A stretch of DNA of 64,000 bases from Paracoccus tibetensis (GTDB taxonomy: Bacteria > Pseudomonadota > Alphaproteobacteria > Rhodobacterales > Rhodobacteraceae). The notes under the pieces are model-generated. The model was given only the letters and a program-made list of their open reading frames with translations, was not told where the DNA came from and searched no databases. The stretch lies in the NCBI RefSeq assembly GCF_900102505.1, contig NZ_FMVT01000001.1, forward strand, positions 494,623 through 558,622. Direction: 5' to 3'. The position numbers and the translations under genes are program-made. Positions 1 to 9,264 of this stretch are shown here, in pieces (within the stretch, counting starts at the first letter, position 1; each line of letters opens with the position of its first letter).

Positions 1-353
1 CAATCGGCCAGCTCGGCGGCGTAGCGCGCGAGCTGGCTGCCGTTCGTGGTCAGCGTCAGCTCGTCGAGCCCCGCCCCCAAGTGGCGCGACATGCCACGGA
101 AAAAGCCCATGATGCCGCGCCGGACCAGAGGCTCGCCGCCCGTGATCCGCAGCTTCCGCACCCCCAGGGAGATGAAGGCGGTGCAGAGCCGGTCCAGCTC
201 TTCCAGGGTCAGCAGCTCGGCCTTGGGCAGGAACTGCATGTGCTCGGCCATGCAGTAGACGCAGCGGAAATCGCAGCGATCCGTCACCGACACCCGCAGG
301 TAGGTGATCGGGCGGGCGAAGGGATCGATCAGGGGCGCGGCGCTATGGGTCAT
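1..353 (-). CDS. moaA: GTP 3',8-cyclase MoaA (5' part, runs off the left edge)
   Basis: Radical-SAM enzyme that starts molybdenum cofactor synthesis by converting GTP to 3',8-cyclo-7,8-dihydro-GTP. The first 117 codons are visible. The SAM [4Fe-4S] motif CDFRCVYC has its cysteines at residues 27, 31 and 34, and the SAM-binding GGEP follows at residues 72-75, both at the usual distance from the N-terminus. The C-terminal second cluster lies outside the window. It is divergent from the lipoprotein gene at 471. The molybdopterin oxidoreductase at 18535 and the xanthine dehydrogenase at 57314 would both need its product. Identity is secure; only completeness is unknown. Confidence 0.95.
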   Translation of the reverse strand, partial: MTHSAAPLIDPFARPITYLRVSVTDRCDFRCVYCMAEHMQFLPKAELLTLEELDRLCTAFISLGVRKLRITGGEPLVRRGIMGFFRGMSRHLGAGLDELTLTTNGSQLARYAAELAD

Positions 354-470
354 CCCCTTATCTTAGGCATGCGGTGCTCCGCCCACAAGCGCGAGAGGCG
401 CGCGTGCGCCCGTGGACCTTTGCGTCCGCGCCGGGCTAGGCTTTTCCGAGACGCCATGAAGGAGACCCAG

Positions 471-977
471 ATGGTCCGACTGCCCCTTGCCCTGCTGCTG
501 CCCGCCGTCGTGGTCCTGGCCGCCTGCCAGCCGATGACGCAGGACCAGCGCCCCGGCGCCGCCCCCGCCGCCACCGCGACGCCCGAGCAGGTCGCCGCGG
601 CCACCGCCGTCACCCGCGCGCCGGCGCCGCGGCCCTCGGCCCGCGCGACGGCCGCGCAACTGGACACCACGACGCCCGAGCAGCGCGCCGCCGCCGCGGC
701 CCGGCCGACGACGGCCGAGGCGCGGCTCGGCACCACCGTCGCCTCGCTCGGCAACCCGACCGAAAGCGGCCTGTGGATCCGCACGCCCTTGGTGCGCGAG
801 CGGGCGATGGGCCGGATCGTGAACCCGGCCAACGGCCGCTCGGCCCAGGTCGAGCTGATCCCGCTGACCTCGGGCGGCAGCGGCAGCCAGGTCTCGCTCT
901 CGGCCTTCCAGCTGCTGGGCGTGTCGCTGACCGACCTGCCGACGCTGGAGGTCTACCGCTCGGCCTCGGGCGCCTGA
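471..977 (+). CDS. Small lipoprotein of unknown function
   Basis: 168-residue predicted lipoprotein. A hydrophobic signal sequence ends in lipobox LAAC, with the acylated cysteine at residue 19. Residues 20-85 are low-complexity and rich in Ala, Pro and Thr, probably a linker; the rest forms a compact domain beginning around SGLWIRTPLV. ATG 471 is chosen over ATG 456 because an AAGGAG ribosome-binding site lies just before it and the signal peptide starts there. Similar small lipoproteins occur in Rhodobacteraceae, sometimes under unreliable enzyme names; I do not assign a function. The 3' end overlaps the convergent AlkD-like gene by 25 bp. Confidence 0.75.
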   Translation: MVRLPLALLLPAVVVLAACQPMTQDQRPGAAPAATATPEQVAAATAVTRAPAPRPSARATAAQLDTTTPEQRAAAAARPTTAEARLGTTVASLGNPTESGLWIRTPLVRERAMGRIVNPANGRSAQVELIPLTSGGSGSQVSLSAFQLLGVSLTDLPTLEVYRSASGA

Positions 978-1639
978 GGAAGACCGGCCGCGCGGCGGGC
1001 GGCCGGCTTCAGCCCATGCGCGGCCGCGAAGGCCTCGGCGCGGGCCGGATCGCGCCGCGCGAGGTCCCTGAGCCAGGCGCCGAGCGCCTGCTGGATGGCG
1101 CCGTGCCCGGCCCCGGCCAAGGGCGCGGCGGCGTCCAGCACCTGGTCGCGCAGGGCGAGATCGACGGGCTTGGGATGCGGCATCCGCGCCAGCGGCTGCG
1201 TCATTGTCAGAAGGCTGCGCCGCGCCCAGGGGTTCGGATGCGCGGCCCAGGCCAGCATCGCGGGCAGCCGCTCGGCCGTGACCCGGCGCTGGCCGGCGGC
1301 GCTGACCGCATCCGCGAGGGCCGACCCGTCCAGCTGCGGCACCCAGGCCTCGATCAGCGCCCAGACCCCCTCGTCGGGGCGAATGCGCGCCTGCGTCAGC
1401 AGCTTTGCAGCCGCGATCCGCGCCTCGTGGAGGTCCGCCTTCCACAGCGCGTCCGCCAGCGCCACGCGCCCGTCGACATCGCGGGCGGCGCGCCATTCGG
1501 CGACCAGCGTGTCGATTTGCGCGGGGCGCAGGCCGAGCGTCTCGCGCCCCGACTTGTGCTGGGCGGCGATCTTGGCGGCATGGGCCGGATCGGCAAGGGC
1601 GCGCATCTGCGCGAGTTCTTGGGTCGCATCATGTTCCAT
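953..1639 (-). CDS. DNA alkylation repair protein (AlkD-like HEAT-repeat glycosylase)
   Basis: 228-residue all-helical protein matching the DNA alkylation repair (AlkD/AlkC) family, which removes positively charged alkylated bases without base flipping. Supporting segments are the N-terminal HKSGRETLGLRPAQID, the LWKADLHEARIAAAKLL helix pair and NPWARRSLLTMTQPLAR, typical of its HEAT-like repeats. The start is taken at MEHDATQ; the frame is open further upstream but without a better start. Divergent from aroA, convergent with the lipoprotein gene. Family membership is clear; substrate range cannot be read from sequence. Confidence 0.85.
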   Translation of the reverse strand: MEHDATQELAQMRALADPAHAAKIAAQHKSGRETLGLRPAQIDTLVAEWRAARDVDGRVALADALWKADLHEARIAAAKLLTQARIRPDEGVWALIEAWVPQLDGSALADAVSAAGQRRVTAERLPAMLAWAAHPNPWARRSLLTMTQPLARMPHPKPVDLALRDQVLDAAAPLAGAGHGAIQQALGAWLRDLARRDPARAEAFAAAHGLKPAARRAAGLPQAPEAER

Positions 1640-1737
1640 GGCCGCGCTTCTAGGGCAGGGGCCCGCGCCGGGCAAGAAGCGGTGGCAGGCGCGACGTGGT
1701 GGCGCTAAAAGGCGGCAAACGCATGCCGAGGGACCCC

Positions 1738-3069
1738 ATGTCGCATGATGCAGAACCCCGCCCGATGACCTCCCGCGCCAGCGGCCCCCTGACGGGCGAG
1801 GCGCAGGTGCCCGGCGACAAGTCGATCAGCCACCGCGCGCTGATCCTGGGCGCGCTGTCCGTGGGCGAGACGAAGATCACCGGGCTTCTGGAGGGGCAGG
1901 ACGTCCTCGACACCGCCGCCGCCATGCGGGCCTTCGGGGCCGATGTGGTGCAGCACGGACCAGGCAACTGGTCGGTGCATGGGGTTGGCGTCGGCGGCTT
2001 CTCCTCGCCCGAAGGGGTCATCGACTGCGGCAACTCCGGAACCGGCGTGCGGCTGATCATGGGCGCGATGGCGACGACGCCGATCACCGCGACCTTCACC
2101 GGCGACGCCAGCCTCTCGCGCCGCCCGATGGCGCGGGTGACTGACCCGCTGTCCCAGTTCGGCGCCCGGATCACCGCGCGCGAGGGCGGGCGGCTGCCGA
2201 TCACCATCGAGGGCGCGGCCGACGCCCTGCCCATCCGCTACCGCAGCCCCGTCGCCAGCGCGCAGATCAAGTCGGCGATCCTGCTGGCGGGCCTGAATGC
2301 GCCGGGCGAGACGGTGGTGATCGAGCCCGAGCAGACGCGCGATCACTCCGAGCGGATGCTGGCGGGCTTCGGGGCGCAGGTCCATGCCGAGACCGCCGCC
2401 GAGGGTCATGTGGTGACGCTGCAGGGCCAGCCAGAACTGCGCGCGCAGGCCGTGGCGGTGCCGCGCGATCCCTCTTCGGCGGCCTTTCCGGTGGCGGCGG
2501 CGCTGATCGTGCCCGGCTCGGACATCCTCGTGCCCGGCGTCAGCCGCAACCCAACGCGGGACGGGTTTTACGTCACTCTGCTGGAAATGGGCGCCGACAT
2601 CAGTTTCGAGAACCCGCGCGAGGAGGGGGGCGAGCCTGTCGCCGACCTCCGCGTGCGCCATTCGCGCCTCAGGGGCGTGACGGTGCCGGAAAGCCGCGCG
2701 GCGAGCATGATCGACGAGTTCCCGATCCTCTCGGTCGTCGCGTCCTTCGCAGAGGGGAAGACCGTGATGAACGGCGTCTCCGAGCTGCGCGTGAAGGAAA
2801 GCGACCGCATCGACGCGATGGCGCGGGGCCTGGAGGCGAACGGCGTTACCGTCGAGGAGACGCCGGACAGCATGACCGTCCACGGCGCGAGCGGCGTCCG
2901 GGGCGGGGGACGCGCGGTGACGCATCTCGATCACCGCATCGCCATGTCCTTCCTGGTGCTGGGCCTCGCCGCCGACCAGCCCGTCGAGATCGACGATGCC
3001 GGGCCGATCACGACCTCCTTCCCGGATTTCGTGCCGCTGATGACCCGGCTCGGCGCGCGCTTCGACTAG
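1738..3069 (+). CDS. aroA: 3-phosphoshikimate 1-carboxyvinyltransferase (EPSP synthase)
   Basis: Sixth step of the shikimate pathway: shikimate-3-phosphate plus PEP gives EPSP. 443 residues, full length. The N-terminal [30 protein letters not shown], the substrate-binding [16 protein letters not shown] and LRVKESDRI motifs are all present, and the overall pattern resembles the CP4-type class II enzymes. The PEP-pocket loop reads GNSGTGVR, with glycine where CP4 EPSPS has the alanine linked to glyphosate tolerance. MSHDAEP at 1738 is preferred, with GAGGGA upstream; in-frame ATG 1723 is the alternative. Convergent with the esterase gene, whose stop overlaps this one. Confidence 0.96.
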   Translation: MSHDAEPRPMTSRASGPLTGEAQVPGDKSISHRALILGALSVGETKITGLLEGQDVLDTAAAMRAFGADVVQHGPGNWSVHGVGVGGFSSPEGVIDCGNSGTGVRLIMGAMATTPITATFTGDASLSRRPMARVTDPLSQFGARITAREGGRLPITIEGAADALPIRYRSPVASAQIKSAILLAGLNAPGETVVIEPEQTRDHSERMLAGFGAQVHAETAAEGHVVTLQGQPELRAQAVAVPRDPSSAAFPVAAALIVPGSDILVPGVSRNPTRDGFYVTLLEMGADISFENPREEGGEPVADLRVRHSRLRGVTVPESRAASMIDEFPILSVVASFAEGKTVMNGVSELRVKESDRIDAMARGLEANGVTVEETPDSMTVHGASGVRGGGRAVTHLDHRIAMSFLVLGLAADQPVEIDDAGPITTSFPDFVPLMTRLGARFD

Positions 3070-3737
3070 CTGTCGGCGCGGGCGCGTTCCAGCAGCGCCT
3101 CGACCTCGGGGCCGATGGCCTCGACGATCTGGCGCACGCCTTCGGCATTGGGGTGGATGCGGTCGTCCTGCATGAGGTCCGCGAGCGACAGGCCCTGCGT
3201 GGCCTTCTCGCCGATCGGGCCGAGGAAATCCGGGTAGAGGATCGCGTCGTATTCGGCGGCGAGATCCACATACATCCCCTCGAAGTCGCGGGTGAAGTCC
3301 GGGCCGTAGTTCCCCGGCGCGGGCAGCCCGGCCAGCAGCACCGGCACGCCGGCCGCATCAGTCGCCTGCAGGATCGCGTCCAGATTGGCGCGGCTGGCCG
3401 CAGGGTCCACTCCGCGCAGAAGGTCGTTCCCGCCGAGCGCCACGATCATCGCGTCGGGCTGCTCGGCCAGCGTCCACTCGATCCGCGCCGCACCGCCGGC
3501 CGTCGTGTCGCCCGAGACGCCCGCGTTGATCACCCGCACGTCATGGCCCCGCGCTGTCAGCCATCCCTCCAGCACCGGCACGAAGCCGTCAGCCTGCGGC
3601 AGGCCGTAGCCCTGCGTCAGACTGTCGCCAAGCGCGGTCAGCACCAGCGGCTCGGCGGCAGCGGGGGCAGGGCCGGCGACGAGCAGCGCGGTCACGACTG
3701 CGGCAGCAGCGGCGGGCGCGCGGTTGCCTTTCCGCAA
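3066..3737 (-). CDS. tesA: Secreted GDSL/SGNH arylesterase (TesA-like)
   Basis: Periplasmic SGNH hydrolase (thioesterase I / arylesterase / lysophospholipase L1 family), about 223 residues. The blocks are GDSLTQGYG (nucleophile Ser), [24 protein letters not shown] (oxyanion Asn) and DRIHPNAEG (catalytic Asp and His). No ATG fits. A TTG at 3737 gives a good signal peptide (MRKGNRAP, then Ala/Val-rich, cleaved near AAAEPL); a GTG 15 codons downstream would leave a short one. It is divergent from the ABC ATPase/permease pair, the same tesA-ybbA-ybbP arrangement as in E. coli. Confidence 0.88.
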   Translation of the reverse strand: MRKGNRAPAAAAAVVTALLVAGPAPAAAEPLVLTALGDSLTQGYGLPQADGFVPVLEGWLTARGHDVRVINAGVSGDTTAGGAARIEWTLAEQPDAMIVALGGNDLLRGVDPAASRANLDAILQATDAAGVPVLLAGLPAPGNYGPDFTRDFEGMYVDLAAEYDAILYPDFLGPIGEKATQGLSLADLMQDDRIHPNAEGVRQIVEAIGPEVEALLERARADS

Positions 3738-3825
3738 CGCGCCGCCATATGGTCGCGCAGGACCGACACCGCCCCGCACAACCCCGCGCCCTGTGACCCC
3801 CCGCCACCAGCCGAGGACCTTGCCG

Positions 3826-4521
3826 ATGCCCGATCCCGTCATCTCCCTGACCGATGCCCGCCTCACCCTGGCCGGCAATGCCGGGCCGGTCGAGATCCTG
3901 AGGGGCATCACGCTGGACGTGGCCAAGGGCGAGACGGTGGGCTTGGTCGGGCCTTCGGGGTCGGGCAAGTCGTCACTCCTCATGCTGATGGGCGGTTTGG
4001 AACGCGCCACGGGGGGGCGGGTTTCCGCGCTCGGCCGCGACCTGACGGCGCTGGACGAGGACGCGCTGGCCCGCTTCCGCCTCGGCAATATGGGGGTGGT
4101 GTTCCAGTCCTTCCACCTTATCCCGACGATGACGGCCCTTGAAAATGTCGCGACCCCGCTGGAGCTGGCGGGCAAGCGCGACGCGTTCGACCGCGCCGCC
4201 GACGAGCTGCGCCGCGTCGGCCTCGGCGCCCGCATGGACCATTATCCCGGCCAGCTGTCGGGGGGCGAGCAGCAGCGCGTGGCGCTCGCCCGCGCCGCCG
4301 CGCCGCGTCCGGCGCTGTTTCTGGCCGACGAGCCGACGGGCAACCTGGACGGTGCCAACGGTGAGGCGATCATGGAGCTGCTCTTCGATCTGCGCCAGCA
4401 GCACGGCGCCACGCTGGTCCTTGTCACCCACGCGCCCGAGCTGGCTGCCCGCTGCGACCGCGTGATCCGCCTGCGCGACGGGCAGATCGACGCCGAGGAC
4501 CTGCGGAGCGCGGCGCAATGA
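3826..4521 (+). CDS. ybbA: ABC transporter ATP-binding protein (YbbA/LolD-like)
   Basis: 231-residue ATPase of the MacB/LolD/YbbA group, which powers FtsX-type permeases. Walker A GPSGSGKSS lies at about residues 42-50, the Q-loop is VFQSFHLIP, the signature is LSGGEQQRVALARA, Walker B is ALFLADEPTGNLDG and the switch histidine is in VLVTHAPEL. The stop overlaps the permease start as ATGA (4518-4521), implying translational coupling. Its position opposite the TesA-like gene points to the YbbA-YbbP type. Substrate is unknown; removal of bound compounds or lipids is an inference from family. Confidence 0.9.
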   Translation: MPDPVISLTDARLTLAGNAGPVEILRGITLDVAKGETVGLVGPSGSGKSSLLMLMGGLERATGGRVSALGRDLTALDEDALARFRLGNMGVVFQSFHLIPTMTALENVATPLELAGKRDAFDRAADELRRVGLGARMDHYPGQLSGGEQQRVALARAAAPRPALFLADEPTGNLDGANGEAIMELLFDLRQQHGATLVLVTHAPELAARCDRVIRLRDGQIDAEDLRSAAQ

Positions 4522-7055
4522 ACCTGCCCCTCGCATGGCGCCTCGCCCGGCGCGAGCTGCGCGGGGGCCTAGGCGGCTTCCGCATCCTGCTGATCTGCCT
4601 CGCGCTTGGCGTCGCAGCCATCGCCGGCGTCGGCTCGGTCCGCGCGGCCATCGAGGCGGGGCTGGCGCGCGAGGGCCGCGCGATCCTCGGCGGCGACATG
4701 CAGGTCAGCCTGACCTACCGCTTCGCCGAGCCGCCCGAGCGCGAATGGCTCGAGGAACGCAGCGCAACCCTCTCGGGAATCGTGGATTTCCGCTCGATGG
4801 TCGTCGTGGGCGAGGGCGAGGTGGCCGAACGCGCCCTGAGCCAGGTCAAGGGCGTGGACGATGCCTGGCCGCTGGTCGGCAGCGCCGAGTTCGACCCGCC
4901 GATGAGCGTCGCCGAGGCGCTCGGGCCGACCCCGTCCGGCCTGCCGGGCGGCGTCATGGACCCGCTTCTCATCAACCGTCTCGGCCTCGCGCCCGGCGAC
5001 ACCTTCCGCCTTGGCGCGCAGGAGTTCCAGCTGACCGCCGCCCTGACGCGCGAGCCCGATGCCGGCTCGGCCGAGTTTGGCCTCGGCCCGCGCACGCTGG
5101 TCCTGCGGCAGTCGCTGGAGAACAGCCAGCTTCTCGGCGCCGGCACGCTTTTCGACAGCCGCTACCGCCTGCTCCTGCCCGAGGGCACCAGCGCCGCCCA
5201 GGTCCGCGAGGACTGGCGCGCGGCCTTCCCGGACAGCGGCGCCCGCTGGCGCGACAGCAGTCGGGGCGCGCCGGGGATTGAGCTGTTCGTCGAGCGCATC
5301 GGCGCCTTCCTCGTGCTGGTCGGGCTGACGGGCCTCGCCGTCGGCGGCGTCGGCGTCTCGGCCGCCGTGCGTGCCTATCTGCAGCGCAAGACCGAGGTGA
5401 TCGCGGTCCTCAAGACCCTCGGCGCGAGCGGCGGCACCATTCTGGCGCTCTACTTCATCCAGATCGGCCTCCTGTCGCTGCTCGGGATCGCGGCGGGTCT
5501 CGTGCTTGGCGCGGGCGTTCCGCTGGCCCTCGCCCCGCTGCTGGAGGAGGGGCTGCCGCTGCCCGCCATCTTCGCGATCTACCCCTCGGCCCTGGCCGAG
5601 GCGGCGCTCTACGGCCTGCTGACCGCCTTCATCTTCACGCTCTGGCCGCTGGCGCGCACGCAGACCATCCGGGCGGCCGCCCTGTTCCGCGGGGGCTTCG
5701 GCGAAAGCCGCGCCCTGCCGCGCCTGCCGCTGCTGGCCGTGCTGGTCCTGTCGGTCGCCGTCCTGATCGGCGCCGCCGCCTGGTTCTCGGGCGTGCCGGA
5801 ACTGGCGGTCGGGACGGCCATCGGCATCCTCGGGGCCTTCGGCATCCTCGTCCTCGCCGCGCTTCTGGTGCGGCTGCTGGCGCGCATTCTCGCCCGTTCG
5901 GGCGCGCTGCGCGGCAAGCCGTCGCTGCGGCTGGCCCTGTCGGCCATCGGCGGGCCGCGGGAAGAGGCGCTGCCGGTGATCCTGTCGCTCGGCCTTGGCC
6001 TGACGGTGCTGGCGGCGGTGGGGCAGGTCGGCTCGAACCTGCAGCGCGCCATCTCCGAGGAGCTGCCGGACCGCGCGCCGGCCTATTTCTTCCTCGACAT
6101 CCAACCTGATCAGCTGCCGGTCTTCCTGCAGCGGCTCGAGGATGACCCGCTGGTCACCAACGTCGAGACCGCGCCCATGCTGCGCGGCATCATCACCCAG
6201 ATCAACGGCCGACCCGCCGCCGAGGTGGCGCCGGATCACTGGGTCATCCGCGGCGACCGGGGCATCACCTATGCGGCCAGCCCGCCCCCCGGCACGACCC
6301 TGACGCTTGGCGAATGGTGGCCCGAGGATTACGACGGCCCGCCGCTGGTCAGCCTGTCGGACGAGGTCGCGACCGAGATCGGCCTCGGGCTTGGCGACAC
6401 GATCACCGTCAACATCCTCGGCCGCGACTTCACCGCCGAGATCGCCAGCCTGCGCGAGGTCGACTTCTCGACCGCCGGCATCGGCTTCGTGATGGCGCTG
6501 AACCCCTCGGCCCTCGCCGGCGCGCCGCATACGCATATCGCGACCGTCTACGCCCCGCCCGAGGCCGAGGCGCCGATCCTGCGCGACCTCGGCAGCCGTT
6601 TCCCGAACATCACCGCCATCCCCGTGCGCGAGGCCATCGACCGCGCGGCCGAGGCGTTGGCGGGGATCGCGGCGGCGACGTCGTGGGCGGCGGCGGCGAC
6701 GCTGGCGACGGGCTTCGTCGTGCTGATCGGCGCGGCGGCGGCGGGCGAGCGGGCGCGGGTCTACGAGGCGGCGGTGCTGAAGACGCTCGGCGCCTCGCGC
6801 GGGCGCATCCTCTTCAGCTTCGCGCTGCGCTCGGCGCTGCTGGGCGCGGCGGCGGGCGCGGTGGCGCTGGCCTGGGGCGCGCTGGCAGCCTGGGCGGTCA
6901 TGCACGGCGTGATGGAGGCGCCCTTCACCTTCGACCTGCGCTCGGCCCTGTCGATCATCCTCGGCGGGATCGCGGCGACGCTGCTGGCGGGCCTCGCCTT
7001 CGCCTGGCGCCCGCTGGCCGCGCGCCCGGCGCAGGTGCTGCGGGCGCAGGACTGA
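4518..7055 (+). CDS. ybbP: FtsX-like ABC transporter permease (YbbP-like)
   Basis: 845-residue membrane protein with two FtsX-type permease modules: one N-terminal membrane segment (residues about 20-40), a large extracytoplasmic domain, three helices around 255-375, further helices around 395-460, a second soluble domain (about 500-700) and a final set of helices at 720-840. The repeated permease motif VIAVLKTLGASGGTI / AAVLKTLGASRGRI marks each half. Size and layout match E. coli YbbP. Translationally coupled to the ATPase upstream and convergent with the GntR regulator. Confidence 0.9.
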   Translation: MNLPLAWRLARRELRGGLGGFRILLICLALGVAAIAGVGSVRAAIEAGLAREGRAILGGDMQVSLTYRFAEPPEREWLEERSATLSGIVDFRSMVVVGEGEVAERALSQVKGVDDAWPLVGSAEFDPPMSVAEALGPTPSGLPGGVMDPLLINRLGLAPGDTFRLGAQEFQLTAALTREPDAGSAEFGLGPRTLVLRQSLENSQLLGAGTLFDSRYRLLLPEGTSAAQVREDWRAAFPDSGARWRDSSRGAPGIELFVERIGAFLVLVGLTGLAVGGVGVSAAVRAYLQRKTEVIAVLKTLGASGGTILALYFIQIGLLSLLGIAAGLVLGAGVPLALAPLLEEGLPLPAIFAIYPSALAEAALYGLLTAFIFTLWPLARTQTIRAAALFRGGFGESRALPRLPLLAVLVLSVAVLIGAAAWFSGVPELAVGTAIGILGAFGILVLAALLVRLLARILARSGALRGKPSLRLALSAIGGPREEALPVILSLGLGLTVLAAVGQVGSNLQRAISEELPDRAPAYFFLDIQPDQLPVFLQRLEDDPLVTNVETAPMLRGIITQINGRPAAEVAPDHWVIRGDRGITYAASPPPGTTLTLGEWWPEDYDGPPLVSLSDEVATEIGLGLGDTITVNILGRDFTAEIASLREVDFSTAGIGFVMALNPSALAGAPHTHIATVYAPPEAEAPILRDLGSRFPNITAIPVREAIDRAAEALAGIAAATSWAAAATLATGFVVLIGAAAAGERARVYEAAVLKTLGASRGRILFSFALRSALLGAAAGAVALAWGALAAWAVMHGVMEAPFTFDLRSALSIILGGIAATLLAGLAFAWRPLAARPAQVLRAQD

Positions 7056-7061
7056 GGCGGC

Positions 7062-7757
7062 TCAGCCGAAGACCTCGGGCCGGTCGATCTTGAGCCGGGA
7101 GATGATGTCCTCGATCCGGCTCAGGTGGTCGCGGATCGCGGCCACGGCGGCCTCGGGGTCGCGGGCGCGCAGGGCCGCGAGGATCTGCCCATGCTCGATC
7201 CAGGCGGTCGAGGCGCCGTAGGAGAGCGAGAGGTAGCGCGCCCGGTCCATGTGGCCCTTGTTGTCGCGCACCAGCGTCCAGACAAATTCAAGCCCCGCGG
7301 CCGCGCAGATGTCGTGGTGGAACTGGTCGTCGAGCGCGTGGAACTGCGCGCGGTCACCGGCGGCATTCGCCGTCTCCTGCAGTTCGATCAGCCGCTCCAG
7401 CCCGTCCCAGTCCGCGGGCGTCAGCCGCAGCGCCGCCTCGCGCATCGTCGCCTCTTCCAGCGCGCGGCGGATGAAGTAGGCCTGCATCACCGCCTCGACC
7501 GAGATCGGCGTCACCGTCGTCGCCCGCTGCGGCCGGATCTGGATGAAGCCCAGCTGCGACAGGCGGTAGAAGGCGTCCCGCACCGGCTGGCGCGACACGC
7601 CCATCTGCGCGGCGACCTCGGCCTCGGAAAGCTTCGCGCCCGGCGGCAGGCTGAGGTTCACGACCCTCTCGTAGAGCACGTCGAAGACTTGGTCGGTGAC
7701 CGTCGGCGCACGCTGCTCGTCCAGCGTCGGCAAGGCGTCGGGCTGGCGCAGCTGCAT
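7062..7757 (-). CDS. GntR-family (FadR/FCD type) transcriptional regulator
   Basis: 231-residue regulator. An N-terminal winged helix covers about residues 20-85 (LYERVVNLSLPPGAKLSEAE, GVSRQPVRDAFYRLSQLG), followed by an all-helical FCD ligand domain carrying the metal/ligand residues Asp/His of HALDDQFHHDI and a late His in WIEHGQIL and IRDHLSRIEDI. It is divergent from the uxaC-TRAP-kdg operon across 79 bp, the usual arrangement for a local uronate-responsive repressor (ExuR/UxuR or KdgR-like role). Family is firm; effector and targets are inferred from position. Confidence 0.9.
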   Translation of the reverse strand: MQLRQPDALPTLDEQRAPTVTDQVFDVLYERVVNLSLPPGAKLSEAEVAAQMGVSRQPVRDAFYRLSQLGFIQIRPQRATTVTPISVEAVMQAYFIRRALEEATMREAALRLTPADWDGLERLIELQETANAAGDRAQFHALDDQFHHDICAAAGLEFVWTLVRDNKGHMDRARYLSLSYGASTAWIEHGQILAALRARDPEAAVAAIRDHLSRIEDIISRLKIDRPEVFG

Positions 7758-7770
7758 CTGGTGGCTCCTG

Positions 7771-7799
7771 TTGACCGCTCCTGTAAACTAGCATATTAG
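7771..7799 (+). promoter_or_regulatory. Predicted sigma70-type promoter of the uxaC hexuronate operon
   Basis: TTGACC (7771-7776), a 17-bp spacer and TATTAG (7794-7799) lie 38 bp before the uxaC start codon, on the strand reading into the operon. The AT-rich stretch around the -10 carries TAGCATATTAGC, with a direct TAGC repeat and partial dyad symmetry, so it is also the natural place for the GntR regulator to bind. Based on motif match only. Confidence 0.45.
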
Positions 7800-7836
7800 C
7801 TGACCAGAAGCTTGGCAAGCGAGTCGGGGAGGACGC

Positions 7837-9243
7837 ATGGCGCTGCTGGATGAAGACCGCCTGTTCCCTCTGGAAGGCCGCGCCAGGGACTTGGCGCGCG
7901 CGCTTTACAACGAGGTCCGCGACCTGCCGATCCTGTCGCCGCACGGCCATACCGACCCGCGCTGGTTCGCCGAGGACCAGCCCTTCCCGGACCCCGCGCA
8001 GCTGTTCGTGACGCCCGACCACTACGTCTTCCGCATGCTCTGCTCGCAGGGCATCGCGCTGGCGGATCTGGGCGTGCCGCGCGTCGATGGCGGCCCGGTC
8101 GAGGCCGACGGGCGCAAGATCTGGCGGCTCTTCGCCGAGAACTACCACCTGCTGCGCGGCACGCCCTCGCGGCTGTGGCTGGATCACGGCTTCCAGCATG
8201 TCTTCGGCATCGACCGGCGCCTGACGGCGGAGACGGCGGACTGGTATTACGACCACATCGCGGACTGCCTTGCCCGGCCCGAGTTCCGGCCGCGCGCCCT
8301 GTTCGACCGTTTCGGGATCGAGGCCATCGCCACGACCGAGCCTGCCACCGACGATCTGCGCTGGCACCGGATGATCCGCGAGTCGGGCTGGCAGGGTCGG
8401 GTTCTGACCGCCTACCGCCCCGACGGCGTCATCGACCCCGAGATGGCGGGCTTTGCCGAGAACGTCGCGCTGATGGGCGAGCAGACCGGCTTCGACACGA
8501 CGACCTGGGCGGGCTATCTGGACGCCCACCGCGCCCGCCGCGCCTTTTTCATCGAACACGGCGCGACCTCCAGCGATCACGGCCACGCCTCGGCGCGGAC
8601 CGAGGACCTGCCGCAGGAGGACGCCGCCGCGCTTTTCGAGAAGGCCCTGCGCGGCCAGTTCACGACTGACGAGGCCGACGCCTTTCGCGGGCACATGCTG
8701 ACCGAGATGGCGCGGATGAGCCTCGAGGACGGGCTGGTCATGCAGATCCATCCCGGCTCGCGCCGCAACCATTCGGATCAGGTCCTGGCGACCTTCGGCC
8801 GCGACAAGGGCTTCGACATCCCCGGCCGCACCGATTACGTCGCCGCCCTGCGCCCGCTTCTGAACGCGGTCGGCATGGACCCGCGCCTGACCGTGATCCT
8901 CTTCACGCTGGACGAGACAGCCTACGCGCGCGAGCTAGCGCCCTTGGCCGGCGTCTGGCCCTGCCTGCGCCTCGGCCCCGCCTGGTGGTTCCACGACAGT
9001 GCCGAGGGGATGCGCCGCTTCCGCGAGATGACGACGGAAACGGCGGGCTTCTACAACACCGTGGGCTTCAACGACGACACCCGCGCCTTCTGCTCGATCC
9101 CGGCGCGGCACGACGTCGCCCGGCGGGTGGATTGTTCCTATCTGGCGACCCTGGTCGCCACGGGACGCCTCGCAGAAGACGAGGCGCCCGAGGTCGCACG
9201 CGACCTGACCTATGGCCTGGCGAAACGGGCCTACAAGCTCTGA
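7837..9243 (+). CDS. uxaC: Glucuronate/galacturonate isomerase
   Basis: Uronate isomerase, an amidohydrolase-fold enzyme interconverting D-glucuronate/D-fructuronate and D-galacturonate/D-tagaturonate. 468 residues, the usual length. The metal-binding N-terminal SPHGHTDPRW, WRLFAENYHLLRGTPSR, LTAYRPD, MQIHPGSRRNHS and FYNTVGFNDDTRAFCSIPARHD segments are diagnostic. First gene of the operon, with SD-like GGGGAGG before ATG. The fructuronate it makes is the substrate of the UxuB-like enzyme encoded last in the same operon. Confidence 0.96.
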   Translation: MALLDEDRLFPLEGRARDLARALYNEVRDLPILSPHGHTDPRWFAEDQPFPDPAQLFVTPDHYVFRMLCSQGIALADLGVPRVDGGPVEADGRKIWRLFAENYHLLRGTPSRLWLDHGFQHVFGIDRRLTAETADWYYDHIADCLARPEFRPRALFDRFGIEAIATTEPATDDLRWHRMIRESGWQGRVLTAYRPDGVIDPEMAGFAENVALMGEQTGFDTTTWAGYLDAHRARRAFFIEHGATSSDHGHASARTEDLPQEDAAALFEKALRGQFTTDEADAFRGHMLTEMARMSLEDGLVMQIHPGSRRNHSDQVLATFGRDKGFDIPGRTDYVAALRPLLNAVGMDPRLTVILFTLDETAYARELAPLAGVWPCLRLGPAWWFHDSAEGMRRFREMTTETAGFYNTVGFNDDTRAFCSIPARHDVARRVDCSYLATLVATGRLAEDEAPEVARDLTYGLAKRAYKL

Positions 9244-9264
9244 GCTTCACACTGGGAGGATAAG

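Noticed and set aside
4569..6905. Very long minus-strand open frame opposite the FtsX-like permease gene (778 codons)
   Set aside because: Its protein is a run of Arg, Gly, Gln, Asp and Glu without any domain, the usual shadow of a GC-rich gene; the plus strand encodes a clear permease.
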